Part shown: piece by piece, positions 19,215-29,279 of the stretch
Layout of the letters: the number at the start of each line of letters is the position of its first letter
Position numbering within the stretch: position 1 is the stretch's first letter
Assembly: GCF_014207135.1 (NCBI RefSeq)
Contig: NZ_JACHCC010000001.1
Coordinates: 1 to 64,000, forward strand
Length of the DNA stretch: 64,000 nucleotides
Source of the DNA: Pedobacter cryoconitis
GTDB taxonomy: Bacteria; Bacteroidota; Bacteroidia; Sphingobacteriales; Sphingobacteriaceae
Direction of reading: 5' to 3'
Program-made: the position numbers and the translations under genes
The notes under the pieces: generated by a model
What the model saw: the letters and a program-made list of their open reading frames with translations, nothing else
Databases searched by the model: none
What the model was told of the DNA's origin: nothing

Positions 19215-20849
19215 ATGTATTTTGAAATGTTAAAAGATAAGTCATCAATCATCAAGGTAATTGGTGTTGGTGGCGGTGGTGGTAATGCGGTTAACCATAT
19301 GTACCGTCAAGGAATAGCAGGTGTAGACTTTATAATCTGTAATACTGATGCGCAGGCATTGGAGTTCAGCCCTATACCTAATAAAGTACAGCTAGGTGCA
19401 AGTTTAACCGAAGGAATGGGTGCAGGCTCAATTCCGGAAGTGGGAAAAAATTCGGCTATTGAAAATATAGACGATATCAAAAGCATGTTAGGCAGTACGA
19501 CAAAAATGCTGTTTATTACTGCGGGTATGGGTGGTGGAACAGGAACTGGTGCCAGTCCGATCATTGCTCAGGCAGCGAAGGAACTGGACATTTTAACTGT
19601 TGCTATTATTACCACTCCTTTCTCTTTCGAAGGTAAAAGACGTAAAATGCAGGCCGAAGATGGTCTGGATGAATTAAAGAAATACGTAGATTCTTACCTG
19701 GTAATTTCAAATGATCGTTTACGTGAAATATTCGGTAACCTGACGCTGGGCTCTGCTTTCGCACAGGCGGATGATATTTTAACTACAGCAGCAAAAGGTA
19801 TTGCTGAGATTATAACTGTTCCGGGATATATCAACGTGGATTTTAAGGATGTACGTACGGTAATGAAGGACAGTGGTGTTTCTATCATGGGTAGTTTTGC
19901 CTGTGAAGGAGAGAACAGAGCGCTGAATGCCGTAGAAGGTGCATTGGCTTCTCCATTGTTGAAAGACAATGAGATTGAAGGTGCAAGATACATCCTGCTG
20001 AACATCAGTTCTGGTTTACAGGAAGTAACCATGGATGAAGTAGCTATTATTACGGATTATATCCAGGATAAAGCTGGTTTATCTGCAGATCTGATCTGGG
20101 GTAACTGTATTGATGAAAACCTGGGTGAAAAGCTCTCAGTAACGATTATTGCAACTGGTTTCCAGACCACAGAACAACGTGCTCAGGATAAAAAGAATGT
20201 AAAGAAAATTTCTTTGCTGACTCCGGAAGAAGCGCCATTGGTAAAACCATTGGAACCTGTAAACTCATTCATTGAGCCAAAGGCAGGTGCTTACACGAAT
20301 GAGCCGGTGATGAAACTGAAAGACGACATTAAACAGTCGGATCTTTTCGGTGACATGTACAGTGGCAATAAAAACAGAAAAGAAGATTCTGATAATGGAA
20401 TCATCAGACATACACTGGTAGAGGAAGAAAACCTGCAGGCCAAAAATGAGCAGGAATCGGGAATCGATTTTGAATTGAAGGTATCAGAAACTGATTTTGT
20501 TTTTGAAACACCAAAATCAGGATATAATGAACAGGCTGCCTTACCACAACAGGAAGAGATAGTAGAACCTGGATTGGATGATGATAAAAATGATGAGTCA
20601 ATTGAAGATCAGCTGAAAAAATCAAAAGAGCGGATCATGAGACTGAAAGATCTGAGTATGAAATTGCGTACAACCAATGGATTACAGGAACTGGAAAATG
20701 AACCTGCTTATAAACGTAAACAAACACAATTACAGCAGGTGCAGCACTCTTCTGAATCGCAGGTATCGAGGTTTACACTGAGCAATGATGAAGAAGGTGG
20801 TACTGAAATCAGACCTAATAATTCCTTCCTTCACGATAACGTTGATTAA
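19215..20849 (+). CDS. ftsZ: Cell division protein FtsZ
   Basis: Tubulin-like GTPase forming the Z ring. It is 544 residues. The GTPase domain has GVGGGGGNAVNHM near residues 17-29, the tubulin signature GGGTGTG near 104-110 and the T7 loop NVDFKD. The globular part ends near residue 320. A long acidic, probably disordered linker follows, and the last residues (IRPNNSFLHDNVD) resemble the conserved C-terminal peptide that binds FtsA. Met5 is an alternative start. A strong terminator follows. ddl and murB are not next to it. Confidence 0.98.
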   Translation: MYFEMLKDKSSIIKVIGVGGGGGNAVNHMYRQGIAGVDFIICNTDAQALEFSPIPNKVQLGASLTEGMGAGSIPEVGKNSAIENIDDIKSMLGSTTKMLFITAGMGGGTGTGASPIIAQAAKELDILTVAIITTPFSFEGKRRKMQAEDGLDELKKYVDSYLVISNDRLREIFGNLTLGSAFAQADDILTTAAKGIAEIITVPGYINVDFKDVRTVMKDSGVSIMGSFACEGENRALNAVEGALASPLLKDNEIEGARYILLNISSGLQEVTMDEVAIITDYIQDKAGLSADLIWGNCIDENLGEKLSVTIIATGFQTTEQRAQDKKNVKKISLLTPEEAPLVKPLEPVNSFIEPKAGAYTNEPVMKLKDDIKQSDLFGDMYSGNKNRKEDSDNGIIRHTLVEEENLQAKNEQESGIDFELKVSETDFVFETPKSGYNEQAALPQQEEIVEPGLDDDKNDESIEDQLKKSKERIMRLKDLSMKLRTTNGLQELENEPAYKRKQTQLQQVQHSSESQVSRFTLSNDEEGGTEIRPNNSFLHDNVD

Positions 20850-20871
20850 TTAATCTATATAAGATATGTAA

Positions 20872-20904
20872 AAAGCCTTAACAATTTGTTGTTAAGGCTT
20901 TTTT
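20872..20904 (+). terminator. Intrinsic terminator after ftsZ
   Basis: The stem AAGCCTTAACAA / TTGTTAAGGCTT (20873-20884 with 20889-20900) has a TTTG loop and is followed by T4. It ends the dcw transcript. Confidence 0.92.
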
Positions 20905-20953
20905 GGCATAATAATCGTAGGTATGCCAAAAAGATTGCCGCTTTTTGGCCAAT

Positions 20954-20985
20954 CTTGTAATTGAGCCGTAGAAAGCTTAAATTTG
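20954..20985 (+). promoter_or_regulatory. Candidate promoter for the alpha-oxoamine synthase gene
   Basis: CTTG (20954-20957), a 20-base spacer and TAAATTTG (20978-20985) match the Bacteroidota TTTG-N19-21-TAnnTTTG pattern. The start codon lies 35 bases downstream. Confidence 0.55.
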
Positions 20986-21019
20986 CACAAAATAATAAGA
21001 CAACTTAAATACAGATACA

Positions 21020-22261
21020 TTGGATATTTTTGAAAAGATAGCAAAGCATATGGGCCCGCTTGGGCAACACCAAAAATGGTCGCATGGATATTTCTCCTTT
21101 CCGAAACTGGAAGGCCCCATCGCGCCGCATATGAATTTCCGGGGTAAAGAACACTTAGTCTGGAGCTTAAATAATTATCTTGGATTAGCTAACCATCCTG
21201 AAGTAAGAGAAGCTGATTTAAAAGGAGCTACAGATTTTGGTATGGCTTATCCTATGGGAGCCAGAATGATGTCCGGAAATTCCAAGTACCATGAGCAGCT
21301 GGAACAGGAACTTGCAGAATTTGTAGGGAAACCTGATGCATTTCTGCTGAATTATGGTTACCAGGGCATGTTATCTATTATTGACTGTCTGGTAGACAGA
21401 AATGATGTAATCGTTTATGATGGTGAATCTCATGCCTGTATTATCGATGGTTTACGTCTTCATCTGGGTAAACGTTTTGTTTATAAACATAATGATATTG
21501 AAAGTGCCCGTAAACAACTGGAACGTGCTACCAAACTGGTAGAAAGTTCTGGCGGAGGGATCCTTGTAATTACTGAGGGGGTTTTCGGTATGTCTGGTGC
21601 ACAGGGGAAATTAAAAGAACTGATTGAACTGAAAAAAGATTTCAATTTCCGTTTGTTAATTGATGATGCACATGGGTTTGGTACGATGGGTAAGACTGGT
21701 GCCGGAACACATGAGGAGCAGGATTGTATCGAAGGAGTAGATATCTATTTCGGAACATTTGCCAAGTCAATGGCCGGAATTGGTGCTTTCGTAGCTTCAA
21801 CAGAAGAAATAACTAATTTCTTCAGATATAATATGCGTTCTCAGACTTTTGCCAAGGCCTTACCGATGCCAATGGTAATCGGCTTGCTGAAGCGTCTGGA
21901 ATTGTTGAAAAACAATCCGGAGCTGAGAGAGAAATTATGGAACATTGCAACGACGCTTCAAAAAGGATTAAGAGACCGCGGATTTGATCTGGGTATTACT
22001 AATACCATGGTTACTCCGGTATTCCTGAAAGGTGAGCTATTACAGGCTACTGCACTGACGATGGACCTTAGAGAGAACTATAGTATCTTTTGTTCAATTG
22101 TAGTGTATCCGGTTATTCCTAAGGGATTAATTGAATTGAGACTGATACCGACAGCTATGCATACTTTAGAAGATGTTCAACGTACACTGGAAGCTTTTAG
22201 CGAAGTAGCGGATAAGTTGAAAAGCGGTTATTATAATGATAATAAATTCAACCCTGAATAG
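21020..22261 (+). CDS. PLP-dependent alpha-oxoamine synthase family enzyme
   Basis: A 413-residue cytosolic protein of the fold-I group that joins an amino acid to an acyl-CoA (serine palmitoyltransferase, KBL and BioF relatives). Seen: NNYLGLANHPEV, the glycine-rich GYQGMLS turn, the PLP-binding DDAHGFGTMG (Asp/His) and the Schiff-base lysine in TFAKSMAGIGAF. The start codon is TTG. It stands alone between two terminators. Sphingolipid and sulfonolipid synthesis in Bacteroidota begin with this reaction type, but the N-terminal region does not resemble Sphingobacterium serine palmitoyltransferase as I recall it, so the substrate is left open. Confidence 0.75.
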   Translation: MDIFEKIAKHMGPLGQHQKWSHGYFSFPKLEGPIAPHMNFRGKEHLVWSLNNYLGLANHPEVREADLKGATDFGMAYPMGARMMSGNSKYHEQLEQELAEFVGKPDAFLLNYGYQGMLSIIDCLVDRNDVIVYDGESHACIIDGLRLHLGKRFVYKHNDIESARKQLERATKLVESSGGGILVITEGVFGMSGAQGKLKELIELKKDFNFRLLIDDAHGFGTMGKTGAGTHEEQDCIEGVDIYFGTFAKSMAGIGAFVASTEEITNFFRYNMRSQTFAKALPMPMVIGLLKRLELLKNNPELREKLWNIATTLQKGLRDRGFDLGITNTMVTPVFLKGELLQATALTMDLRENYSIFCSIVVYPVIPKGLIELRLIPTAMHTLEDVQRTLEAFSEVADKLKSGYYNDNKFNPE

Positions 22262-22280
22262 GTAAAATATTGAAAAATAA

Positions 22281-22316
22281 AAAGGCCCTTTACAGTTGTG
22301 TAAAGGGCCTTTTTAT
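22281..22316 (+). terminator. Intrinsic terminator after the oxoamine synthase gene
   Basis: A 14-bp perfect stem (22281-22294 with 22299-22312), loop GTTG, then TT-A-TTTTT. Confidence 0.92.
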
Positions 22317-22377
22317 TTTTTCTTGTTTTATTATTTATCTGTGTTTCAGTTAAATAAGTTTTGTTTTTAGCTTTATT

Positions 22378-22405
22378 TGTGAATAACCTTGTTTTTTGTG
22401 GATAA
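22378..22405 (-). promoter_or_regulatory. Two DnaA-box-like sites upstream of the H1-like gene
   Basis: TGTGAATAA (22378-22386) and TGTGGATAA (22397-22405) are the minus-strand forms of TTATTCACA and TTATCCACA. Both fit TTWTNCACA. They are direct repeats 19 bases apart and lie about 120-145 bases before the start of the histone-H1-like gene. Confidence 0.55.
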
Positions 22406-22523
22406 AAACACGGTTTTATCGTTTTTAATTATTATAGTAATTTTTCATTTATTAGAATAAACCGCTTACATTAGTAATTGAGTATTAATCAAACCTAAAA
22501 ATAAACCAAAAAGGTAATTAGAA

Positions 22524-22703
22524 ATGAAAAAATTCGAAGAGTTAAAAAAGCTTGTGGCCACATTAGAAGCTGATGCAGACAAGTTTTACAACAAAGCCAA
22601 CAGTGCAGCTGGAACACGTGTACGTAAAGGTATGCAGGATCTTAAAAATTTAGCTCAGACTATACGTTTAGAGATCCAGGAAACGAAGAACAAAGAGGCT
22701 TAA
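22524..22703 (+). CDS. Histone H1-like DNA-binding protein (short)
   Basis: A 59-residue basic, helical protein beginning MKKFEELKKLVATLEADADKF at its N-terminus in part; the second half carries ANSAAGTRVRKGMQDL. This matches the small Hc1/histone-H1-like proteins found throughout Bacteroidota, which are thought to bind DNA. It is too short for a 60-residue ORF cut-off, but the reading frame, the codon use and the following terminator support it. It stands alone, with two DnaA-box-like sites upstream. Whether it compacts DNA in this organism is not known. Confidence 0.85.
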   Translation: MKKFEELKKLVATLEADADKFYNKANSAAGTRVRKGMQDLKNLAQTIRLEIQETKNKEA

Positions 22704-22728
22704 CCAGATTTCCTGATTTTATTTATAG

Positions 22729-22757
22729 CGCCCCGGTAATACCGGGGCGTTTTTTTT
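22729..22757. terminator. Terminator of the H1-like gene, beside the end of dapA
   Basis: The stem CGCCCCGGT / ACCGGGGCG (22729-22737 with 22741-22749) is followed by T8. The convergent dapA stop codon lies at the end of the T run (22756-22758), so the hairpin may serve both genes. Confidence 0.9.
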
Positions 22758-23637
22758 AGCTGTTGATCAGCTGAATTTGTGCACTGATTAACTGTGTAAG
22801 ACGGTCAGAAGCTGCTACAAGTGGTAAACGTACCTCATCCCCACAAACACCAAAATGTTTTAGTGCAGCTTTAATACCTGCAGGGTTACCTTCTTCAAAG
22901 GCTAAACGGGTAAACTCAACGGTTTTCAGATGAAGCACCTGAGCAGCCTTAAAATCACCTTTCAGACACAATCTGATCATTTCAGAGAATACCAGTGGAA
23001 TAGCATTTCCAACAACGGAAATTACACCTACAGCACCCAATGAAATCATAGGAAGCGCTACAGGATCATCACCTGAAATCAGCATGAAGTCTGCTGGTTT
23101 ATCTCTCATAATCTGATTAAACTGATCAAAATTGCCAGAAGCTTCTTTTGTTCCGATAATGTTTTTGAAGTCTGTTGCCAGACGACATGTAGTTTCTGCA
23201 CTTACATTACTGGCTGTACGGCCAGGAACATTATAAAGCAGTACTGGTAAATCTGTTGATTCGCTGATTGCTTTATAGTGCTGATATATTCCTTCCTGTG
23301 TAGGTTTATTATAATATGGGCTTGCCGATAGTATAGCGTCATAACCCAGACTGTCAAAATCTTTGATTGCTGCTGTTACTTCAGCGGTGTAGTTTCCACC
23401 GATACCGGCAATAAGTGGTAATCTGCCATTGTTTATTTCTGCTGTAAATGCCCAGATCTTCTTCTTCTCGTCCTTATTAAGTGTTGCTGTTTCACCTGTA
23501 GTACCTAACGATACCAGGTATTCTACCTTCCCGTCGATCTGATAGTTGATCAGTTTTTTTAAACCGTCATAATCTACCGATCCGTCTGCGTTAAATGGTG
23601 TAACAAGGGCTACACCGGTTCCATGAAATTTGTTCAT
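22756..23637 (-). CDS. dapA: 4-hydroxy-tetrahydrodipicolinate synthase
   Basis: Condenses pyruvate with aspartate semialdehyde at the entry to lysine and meso-DAP synthesis, feeding MurE. It is 293 residues, the normal length. The TIM-barrel signatures are present: GTTGETATL near residue 45, Tyr135 in LLYNVPGR and the Schiff-base Lys164 in IGTKEASG. It lies 4 bases downstream of ligA on the same strand and is probably cotranscribed with it. Confidence 0.97.
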   Translation of the reverse strand: MNKFHGTGVALVTPFNADGSVDYDGLKKLINYQIDGKVEYLVSLGTTGETATLNKDEKKKIWAFTAEINNGRLPLIAGIGGNYTAEVTAAIKDFDSLGYDAILSASPYYNKPTQEGIYQHYKAISESTDLPVLLYNVPGRTASNVSAETTCRLATDFKNIIGTKEASGNFDQFNQIMRDKPADFMLISGDDPVALPMISLGAVGVISVVGNAIPLVFSEMIRLCLKGDFKAAQVLHLKTVEFTRLAFEEGNPAGIKAALKHFGVCGDEVRLPLVAASDRLTQLISAQIQLINS

Positions 23638-23641
23638 TTTT

Positions 23642-25672
<2,031 letters not shown>

Positions 25673-25750
25673 CTAAATCACCACAATATTTGCCTTGTCT
25701 CGCTTAAAAAATAGCCTTAAACAGGTTTACCTGAAAAATCCAAACGGAAC

Positions 25751-26440
25751 TTAGAAGGACTGTAGATCCAGCTCCAGTTCAATCTGGTCAAATATCTTTA
25801 AGAAGCCCTGCTGGTTCAGCTGTTCTTTGAATTCCTCCAGTTTAAGTGTCAGCAGCTGTAGCTGTGCTTCCGTAAAAGGATTGAGCCATAAACGCATACA
25901 GATCCGGTTCAGGGCATAGGTGATATGCTCGATTTTCTCATAGCTAAAAAGGTATTCACTGGAGATGAATTTATCCAGAAAATGATCAAAACGGCCCTGA
26001 TCTGGTAATCCGGCAAACTTCAGGAAACCAGCCAGGGATTGGGTATGTGCAGCACTAAGCTGACGATAGAATTGTGAAGTGTCTACAAAATCCTGGGTTA
26101 ACAGAAGGTGATCGAGGATAAGCTCCAGTCCGATATGGGCCAGAAAGAAAGGCTTGACCGGACCGGTTTGTAAAGCAGGTAGAATCAGTTGTTTCAGGTT
26201 AGCCGTCTGCTCTTTAAAAAAGTCTGAGGAATGGAATATACGGTCTACCTCAAGATGTCTTTTCCAGCCTCTCAGTAAATCGGCATAATCGGGGACATCC
26301 CTGAACAGGTACTCGTCTTTTTGTGGGTTCAGGTTCCAGTCTTTATCCGCATTTTTAATCAGATCAGGCAATACCACACCCATCACCACATACGCACTGG
26401 AATTTTGCCGCTCAAAATAAAAATGGGAAAGAAAGTTCAT
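25751..26440 (-). CDS. Acyl-carrier-protein phosphodiesterase-like protein
   Basis: A 229-residue protein beginning MNFLSHFYF and having an early Asp (VLPDLIKN) and a later FLAHIGLELILDHLL helix. This start and these acidic helix positions resemble the AcpH/DUF479 family, whose members in proteobacteria remove phosphopantetheine from acyl carrier protein. The similarity is partial, so a Bacteroidota branch of unknown substrate is possible. No membrane segment is visible. It is divergent from tyrS and shares its upstream gap with a MITE-like inverted repeat. Confidence 0.55.
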   Translation of the reverse strand: MNFLSHFYFERQNSSAYVVMGVVLPDLIKNADKDWNLNPQKDEYLFRDVPDYADLLRGWKRHLEVDRIFHSSDFFKEQTANLKQLILPALQTGPVKPFFLAHIGLELILDHLLLTQDFVDTSQFYRQLSAAHTQSLAGFLKFAGLPDQGRFDHFLDKFISSEYLFSYEKIEHITYALNRICMRLWLNPFTEAQLQLLTLKLEEFKEQLNQQGFLKIFDQIELELDLQSF

Positions 26441-26509
26441 GGGCTTAAAATAAAGTTTTTCAATATGATTTCGCCTGGAAAATCTGTTGTTTACAATATA
26501 ACTATAAAC

Positions 26510-26581
26510 TTAGAGCCTGTTTAACATTCGTCAAATAATTTGTTTAATCATTTTGAATTGACAGTTTTAAACAGGCTCTAA
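26510..26581. repeat. MITE-like inverted repeat upstream of tyrS
   Basis: Perfect 15-bp inverted ends TTAGAGCCTGTTTAA and TTAAACAGGCTCTAA enclose 42 bases. Weaker similarity of the ends continues inward (TTGAC near each). The element is 72 bases with TA at both outer edges, as a TA target duplication would leave. It is non-coding. Single ends of similar sequence lie at 28909-28923, 34505-34523 and 61930-61955. Confidence 0.55.
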
Positions 26582-26596
26582 ATTTAAACTGTTTGT

Positions 26597-26604
26597 TATC
26601 TTTG
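26597..26604 (+). promoter_or_regulatory. tyrS: Candidate -7 element of tyrS
   Basis: TATCTTTG matches TAnnTTTG and lies 17 bases before the start codon. The -33 region would fall inside the right arm of the inverted repeat at 26567-26581. Confidence 0.5.
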
Positions 26605-26621
26605 CCAAAAAGTATAGAACG

Positions 26622-27908
26622 ATGACCAATTTTGTTGAAGAATTAAGATGGAGAGGCATGTTACACGATATCATGCCCAATGCAGAAGATAAATTAAATG
26701 AAGGTATGTGTTCAGGATATATCGGCTTTGACCCTACAGCAGATTCTTTACATGTTGGTCACCTGACTCAGATCATGACCCTGATTCATTTCCAGCGTGC
26801 GGGTCATAAACCTTATGCACTGGTAGGTGGTGCAACTGGTATGGTGGGCGACCCTTCCGGTAAATCTGAAGAAAGAAATTTATTGACAGAAGAAGCATTA
26901 GCACATAATCTGGACGGAATCAAGAAACAGTTAAATCAGTTTCTGAATTTCAGTGAAGGAGGTAATGGTGCTGTGATGGTTAATAATGCTGACTGGTTTA
27001 AAGGCTTTAGTTTTCTTGATTTTATCAGGGATGTGGGTAAACACATTACTGTGAATTATATGATGGCTAAGGACAGTGTCAGAAAACGTCTGGAAGGTGA
27101 TACTGGAATGTCTTTTACCGAATTCAGCTACCAGCTGATCCAGGGATACGATTTTTACTATTTATGGAAGAATAACAACTGTACGATACAGATGGGTGGT
27201 TCGGATCAATGGGGTAACATTGTAACAGGGACAGAGTTTATCAGAAGAAAGGACAGAGGTACCGCTTACGGACTGACTACACAACTGATCAAAAAAGCCG
27301 ATGGAACAAAGTTTGGAAAAACTGAAAGTGGAGCAATCTGGTTAGATCCGGAAAAAACTTCACCTTATAAATATTACCAGTTCTGGTTGAACGCTACAGA
27401 TTCTGATGCGAGATCATGGATCCGTATCTTCACGCTAATGACTCAGGAAGAACTGGAAAAGCTGGAAGCTGAACATGATGCTGCACCGCATCTGAGAATC
27501 TTACAGAAAGCCCTGGCGACTGATATTACAGTTAGAACGCATTCTGAAGCTGCTTTGGAAACGGCCCTGAAAACTTCAGAGTTTTTATTTGGTAATGGTT
27601 CTTTATCCTTTTTAGAGAGTCTTAGTCCTGCACATATCCTCGAAATATTTGAAGGTGTGCCGCAATTTACGATCAGCCGTGAAGAATTAGCTGCTGGTTT
27701 GGATGTAGCAACTTTACTGGCAGAGAAAACAACTGTTTTCCCATCGAAAGGTGAGGTGAAGAAAACTATCCAGGGTGGTGGATTAAGTATTAACAAAGAG
27801 AAAGTAGCTGAGGTTACTGCACATTATACTGCAAGCAACCTCATTAATGATCAATATATAATCGTTCAGAAAGGTAAAAAGAACTATTTCCTGCTGATCG
27901 CGGAATAA
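26622..27908 (+). CDS. tyrS: Tyrosyl-tRNA synthetase
   Basis: Charges tRNA-Tyr. It is 428 residues, normal for the bacterial type. The class I HIGH-like motif HVGHL is near residue 45, and the KMSKS-like loop appears as KFGKT near residues 232-236. Tyrosine-site residues in GYDFYYL and GGSDQWGNI are visible. An S4-like RNA-binding region makes up the C-terminus. It stops 3 bases short of the convergent LuxE-like gene. Confidence 0.97.
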   Translation: MTNFVEELRWRGMLHDIMPNAEDKLNEGMCSGYIGFDPTADSLHVGHLTQIMTLIHFQRAGHKPYALVGGATGMVGDPSGKSEERNLLTEEALAHNLDGIKKQLNQFLNFSEGGNGAVMVNNADWFKGFSFLDFIRDVGKHITVNYMMAKDSVRKRLEGDTGMSFTEFSYQLIQGYDFYYLWKNNNCTIQMGGSDQWGNIVTGTEFIRRKDRGTAYGLTTQLIKKADGTKFGKTESGAIWLDPEKTSPYKYYQFWLNATDSDARSWIRIFTLMTQEELEKLEAEHDAAPHLRILQKALATDITVRTHSEAALETALKTSEFLFGNGSLSFLESLSPAHILEIFEGVPQFTISREELAAGLDVATLLAEKTTVFPSKGEVKKTIQGGGLSINKEKVAEVTAHYTASNLINDQYIIVQKGKKNYFLLIAE

Positions 27909-27911
27909 TTT

Positions 27912-28910
27912 TTACTGTACCAGCAGGTTACAACCTCTGATGTCTGCATTGTCAAAACGGCCAAGTACTTCAAAGGAACCGCCTGGCAATAAACGACCCA
28001 GATCCTGGGTAGCAATGAATGAACAGGAGTTGATATTGGCCAGATCAATAATATTGATACCTCCTGTCTGAGTAGAATTGAGGAGTGTTAGGGGATCGTT
28101 AGTGTCCCTTAACACAATCTTCATCCAGTTTGGACAATCAAATACACCATTACCTGAAGAATAAGCCTGTGAAAGCAACTCTGTCATTCCGTATTCACTG
28201 TGAATGGCTTCTACACCAAATCCGTTTTTGAGTATTGCGTGTAACTCTTCTCTGACCATTTCTTTTCTCTTACCCTTCATTCCGCCGGTTTCCATGACAA
28301 TCAGGTCGGGGAAATCAAGCTGATAAAGCTCGAGGAAGTCGAGTAGGGCATAAGTTACACCGATGAGTATAGTTTTCTGTCCTGCGGTTTTTAAAGCATT
28401 TAATTTCTGATAAAGCTCTTCATGGTTGTGAAGAAAGTAACCGCTGTCAGGATGTTTACTCTGATTGAGCAGAGAATCAATCATATAAATTAATGAAGAG
28501 CCATCTCTTTCCAGATAGGACGGTAGCAATGCCAGTAAACAAGTGTTTTCAATCTGTCCGTAAAATTGAGTAAAGGCCTTATTGAAACTGTCCTCATATA
28601 CTTTCAGGTCAGTAACCAGGTGACGGCTCTGAATCTGACCCGTGGTGCCGGAACTGCTGAAAACCACTTCTGCCGGGTCGGTATTGCTGACCACACTATG
28701 GCTTTTGAAAAAACTAATCGGCAAATATGGAATATCGGCCACATGAGTAATCTGTGCTGCCTTTACACCAAGATTAGTGATAAACTGATGATAGGGCATA
28801 CAAGCTGCTGCCTGATGTTTGAATACTGCCAGTGCAGTCTCATTAAATTGTTTCTCGTCGCGGATAGAAAAAAGCTGAGGAATTAAAGTTTTCACACCGC
28901 AAAAATACAT
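27912..28910 (-). CDS. LuxE-like acyl-protein synthetase/acyltransferase family protein
   Basis: A 332-residue protein of the LuxE type, which activates acyl groups with ATP in an ANL-like fold. The phosphate-binding loop is FSSSGTTGQ near residues 84-92, and late motifs HSEYGMTELLSQAY and the C-terminal GRFDNADIRGC are typical. The marked ATG is followed at once by TATTTTTG, a promoter-like string, so translation may begin at the GTG five codons in (28895), giving VKTLIPQLF. It is the last gene of a tight minus-strand set with a small membrane protein and a penicillin-acylase-family gene. The acyl substrate is unknown. Confidence 0.75.
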   Translation of the reverse strand: MYFCGVKTLIPQLFSIRDEKQFNETALAVFKHQAAACMPYHQFITNLGVKAAQITHVADIPYLPISFFKSHSVVSNTDPAEVVFSSSGTTGQIQSRHLVTDLKVYEDSFNKAFTQFYGQIENTCLLALLPSYLERDGSSLIYMIDSLLNQSKHPDSGYFLHNHEELYQKLNALKTAGQKTILIGVTYALLDFLELYQLDFPDLIVMETGGMKGKRKEMVREELHAILKNGFGVEAIHSEYGMTELLSQAYSSGNGVFDCPNWMKIVLRDTNDPLTLLNSTQTGGINIIDLANINSCSFIATQDLGRLLPGGSFEVLGRFDNADIRGCNLLVQ

Positions 28911-28923
28911 AAACAGGTTCTAA
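28909..28923. repeat. Solo MITE-end-like sequence
   Basis: ATAAACAGGTTCTAA differs by two bases from the right arm of the inverted repeat at 26510-26581. It lies in the 15-base gap between two minus-strand genes. It is short, so chance is possible. Confidence 0.25.
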
Positions 28924-28925
28924 TT

Positions 28926-29276
28926 TCAGGTGTTCGATTTTTTGACTAGTACGGCTTTTCTGAAATGATACCCGCAGTAACCACTTATTGCAGCTACAAA
29001 TCCGCCCAGAACAACAGAGATTAATAATATCAGCCACCAGGCATGGAGTGTAAACATTTCAGCAACACGCGAAACCAGCAGGTTATGGTTTGGCAGGCTT
29101 TTGTACAGGGCCATACCAGTCCATAAAAGTACAATAGCAAAAAAAGGTTGCCATATGGAAACTTTTGCCGTTTTACCAATCAGCCCGCAGGTGGCGAACG
29201 AAATGATTACAATAACCCACCAGGGTAAAATCAGCTGTAACAGAAAAGAGGCTATGAGTATAACTAAAAAGACCAT
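28926..29276 (-). CDS. Small integral membrane protein of unknown function
   Basis: A 116-residue, strongly hydrophobic protein with about four membrane segments (roughly 2-20, 20-40, 44-60 and 77-103) and a basic, Lys-rich C-terminus. No family motif was recognised. It lies 3 bases downstream of the penicillin-acylase-family gene and 15 bases upstream of the LuxE-like gene, so the three are probably one operon. Confidence 0.65.
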   Translation of the reverse strand: MVFLVILIASFLLQLILPWWVIVIISFATCGLIGKTAKVSIWQPFFAIVLLWTGMALYKSLPNHNLLVSRVAEMFTLHAWWLILLISVVLGGFVAAISGYCGYHFRKAVLVKKSNT

Positions 29277-29279
29277 GTG

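Noticed and set aside
26510..26581. T-box-like riboswitch before tyrS
   Set aside because: The stem-loop lacks the T-box sequence and an antiterminator, and T-boxes are not typical of Bacteroidota. A MITE-like repeat explains the exact ends better.
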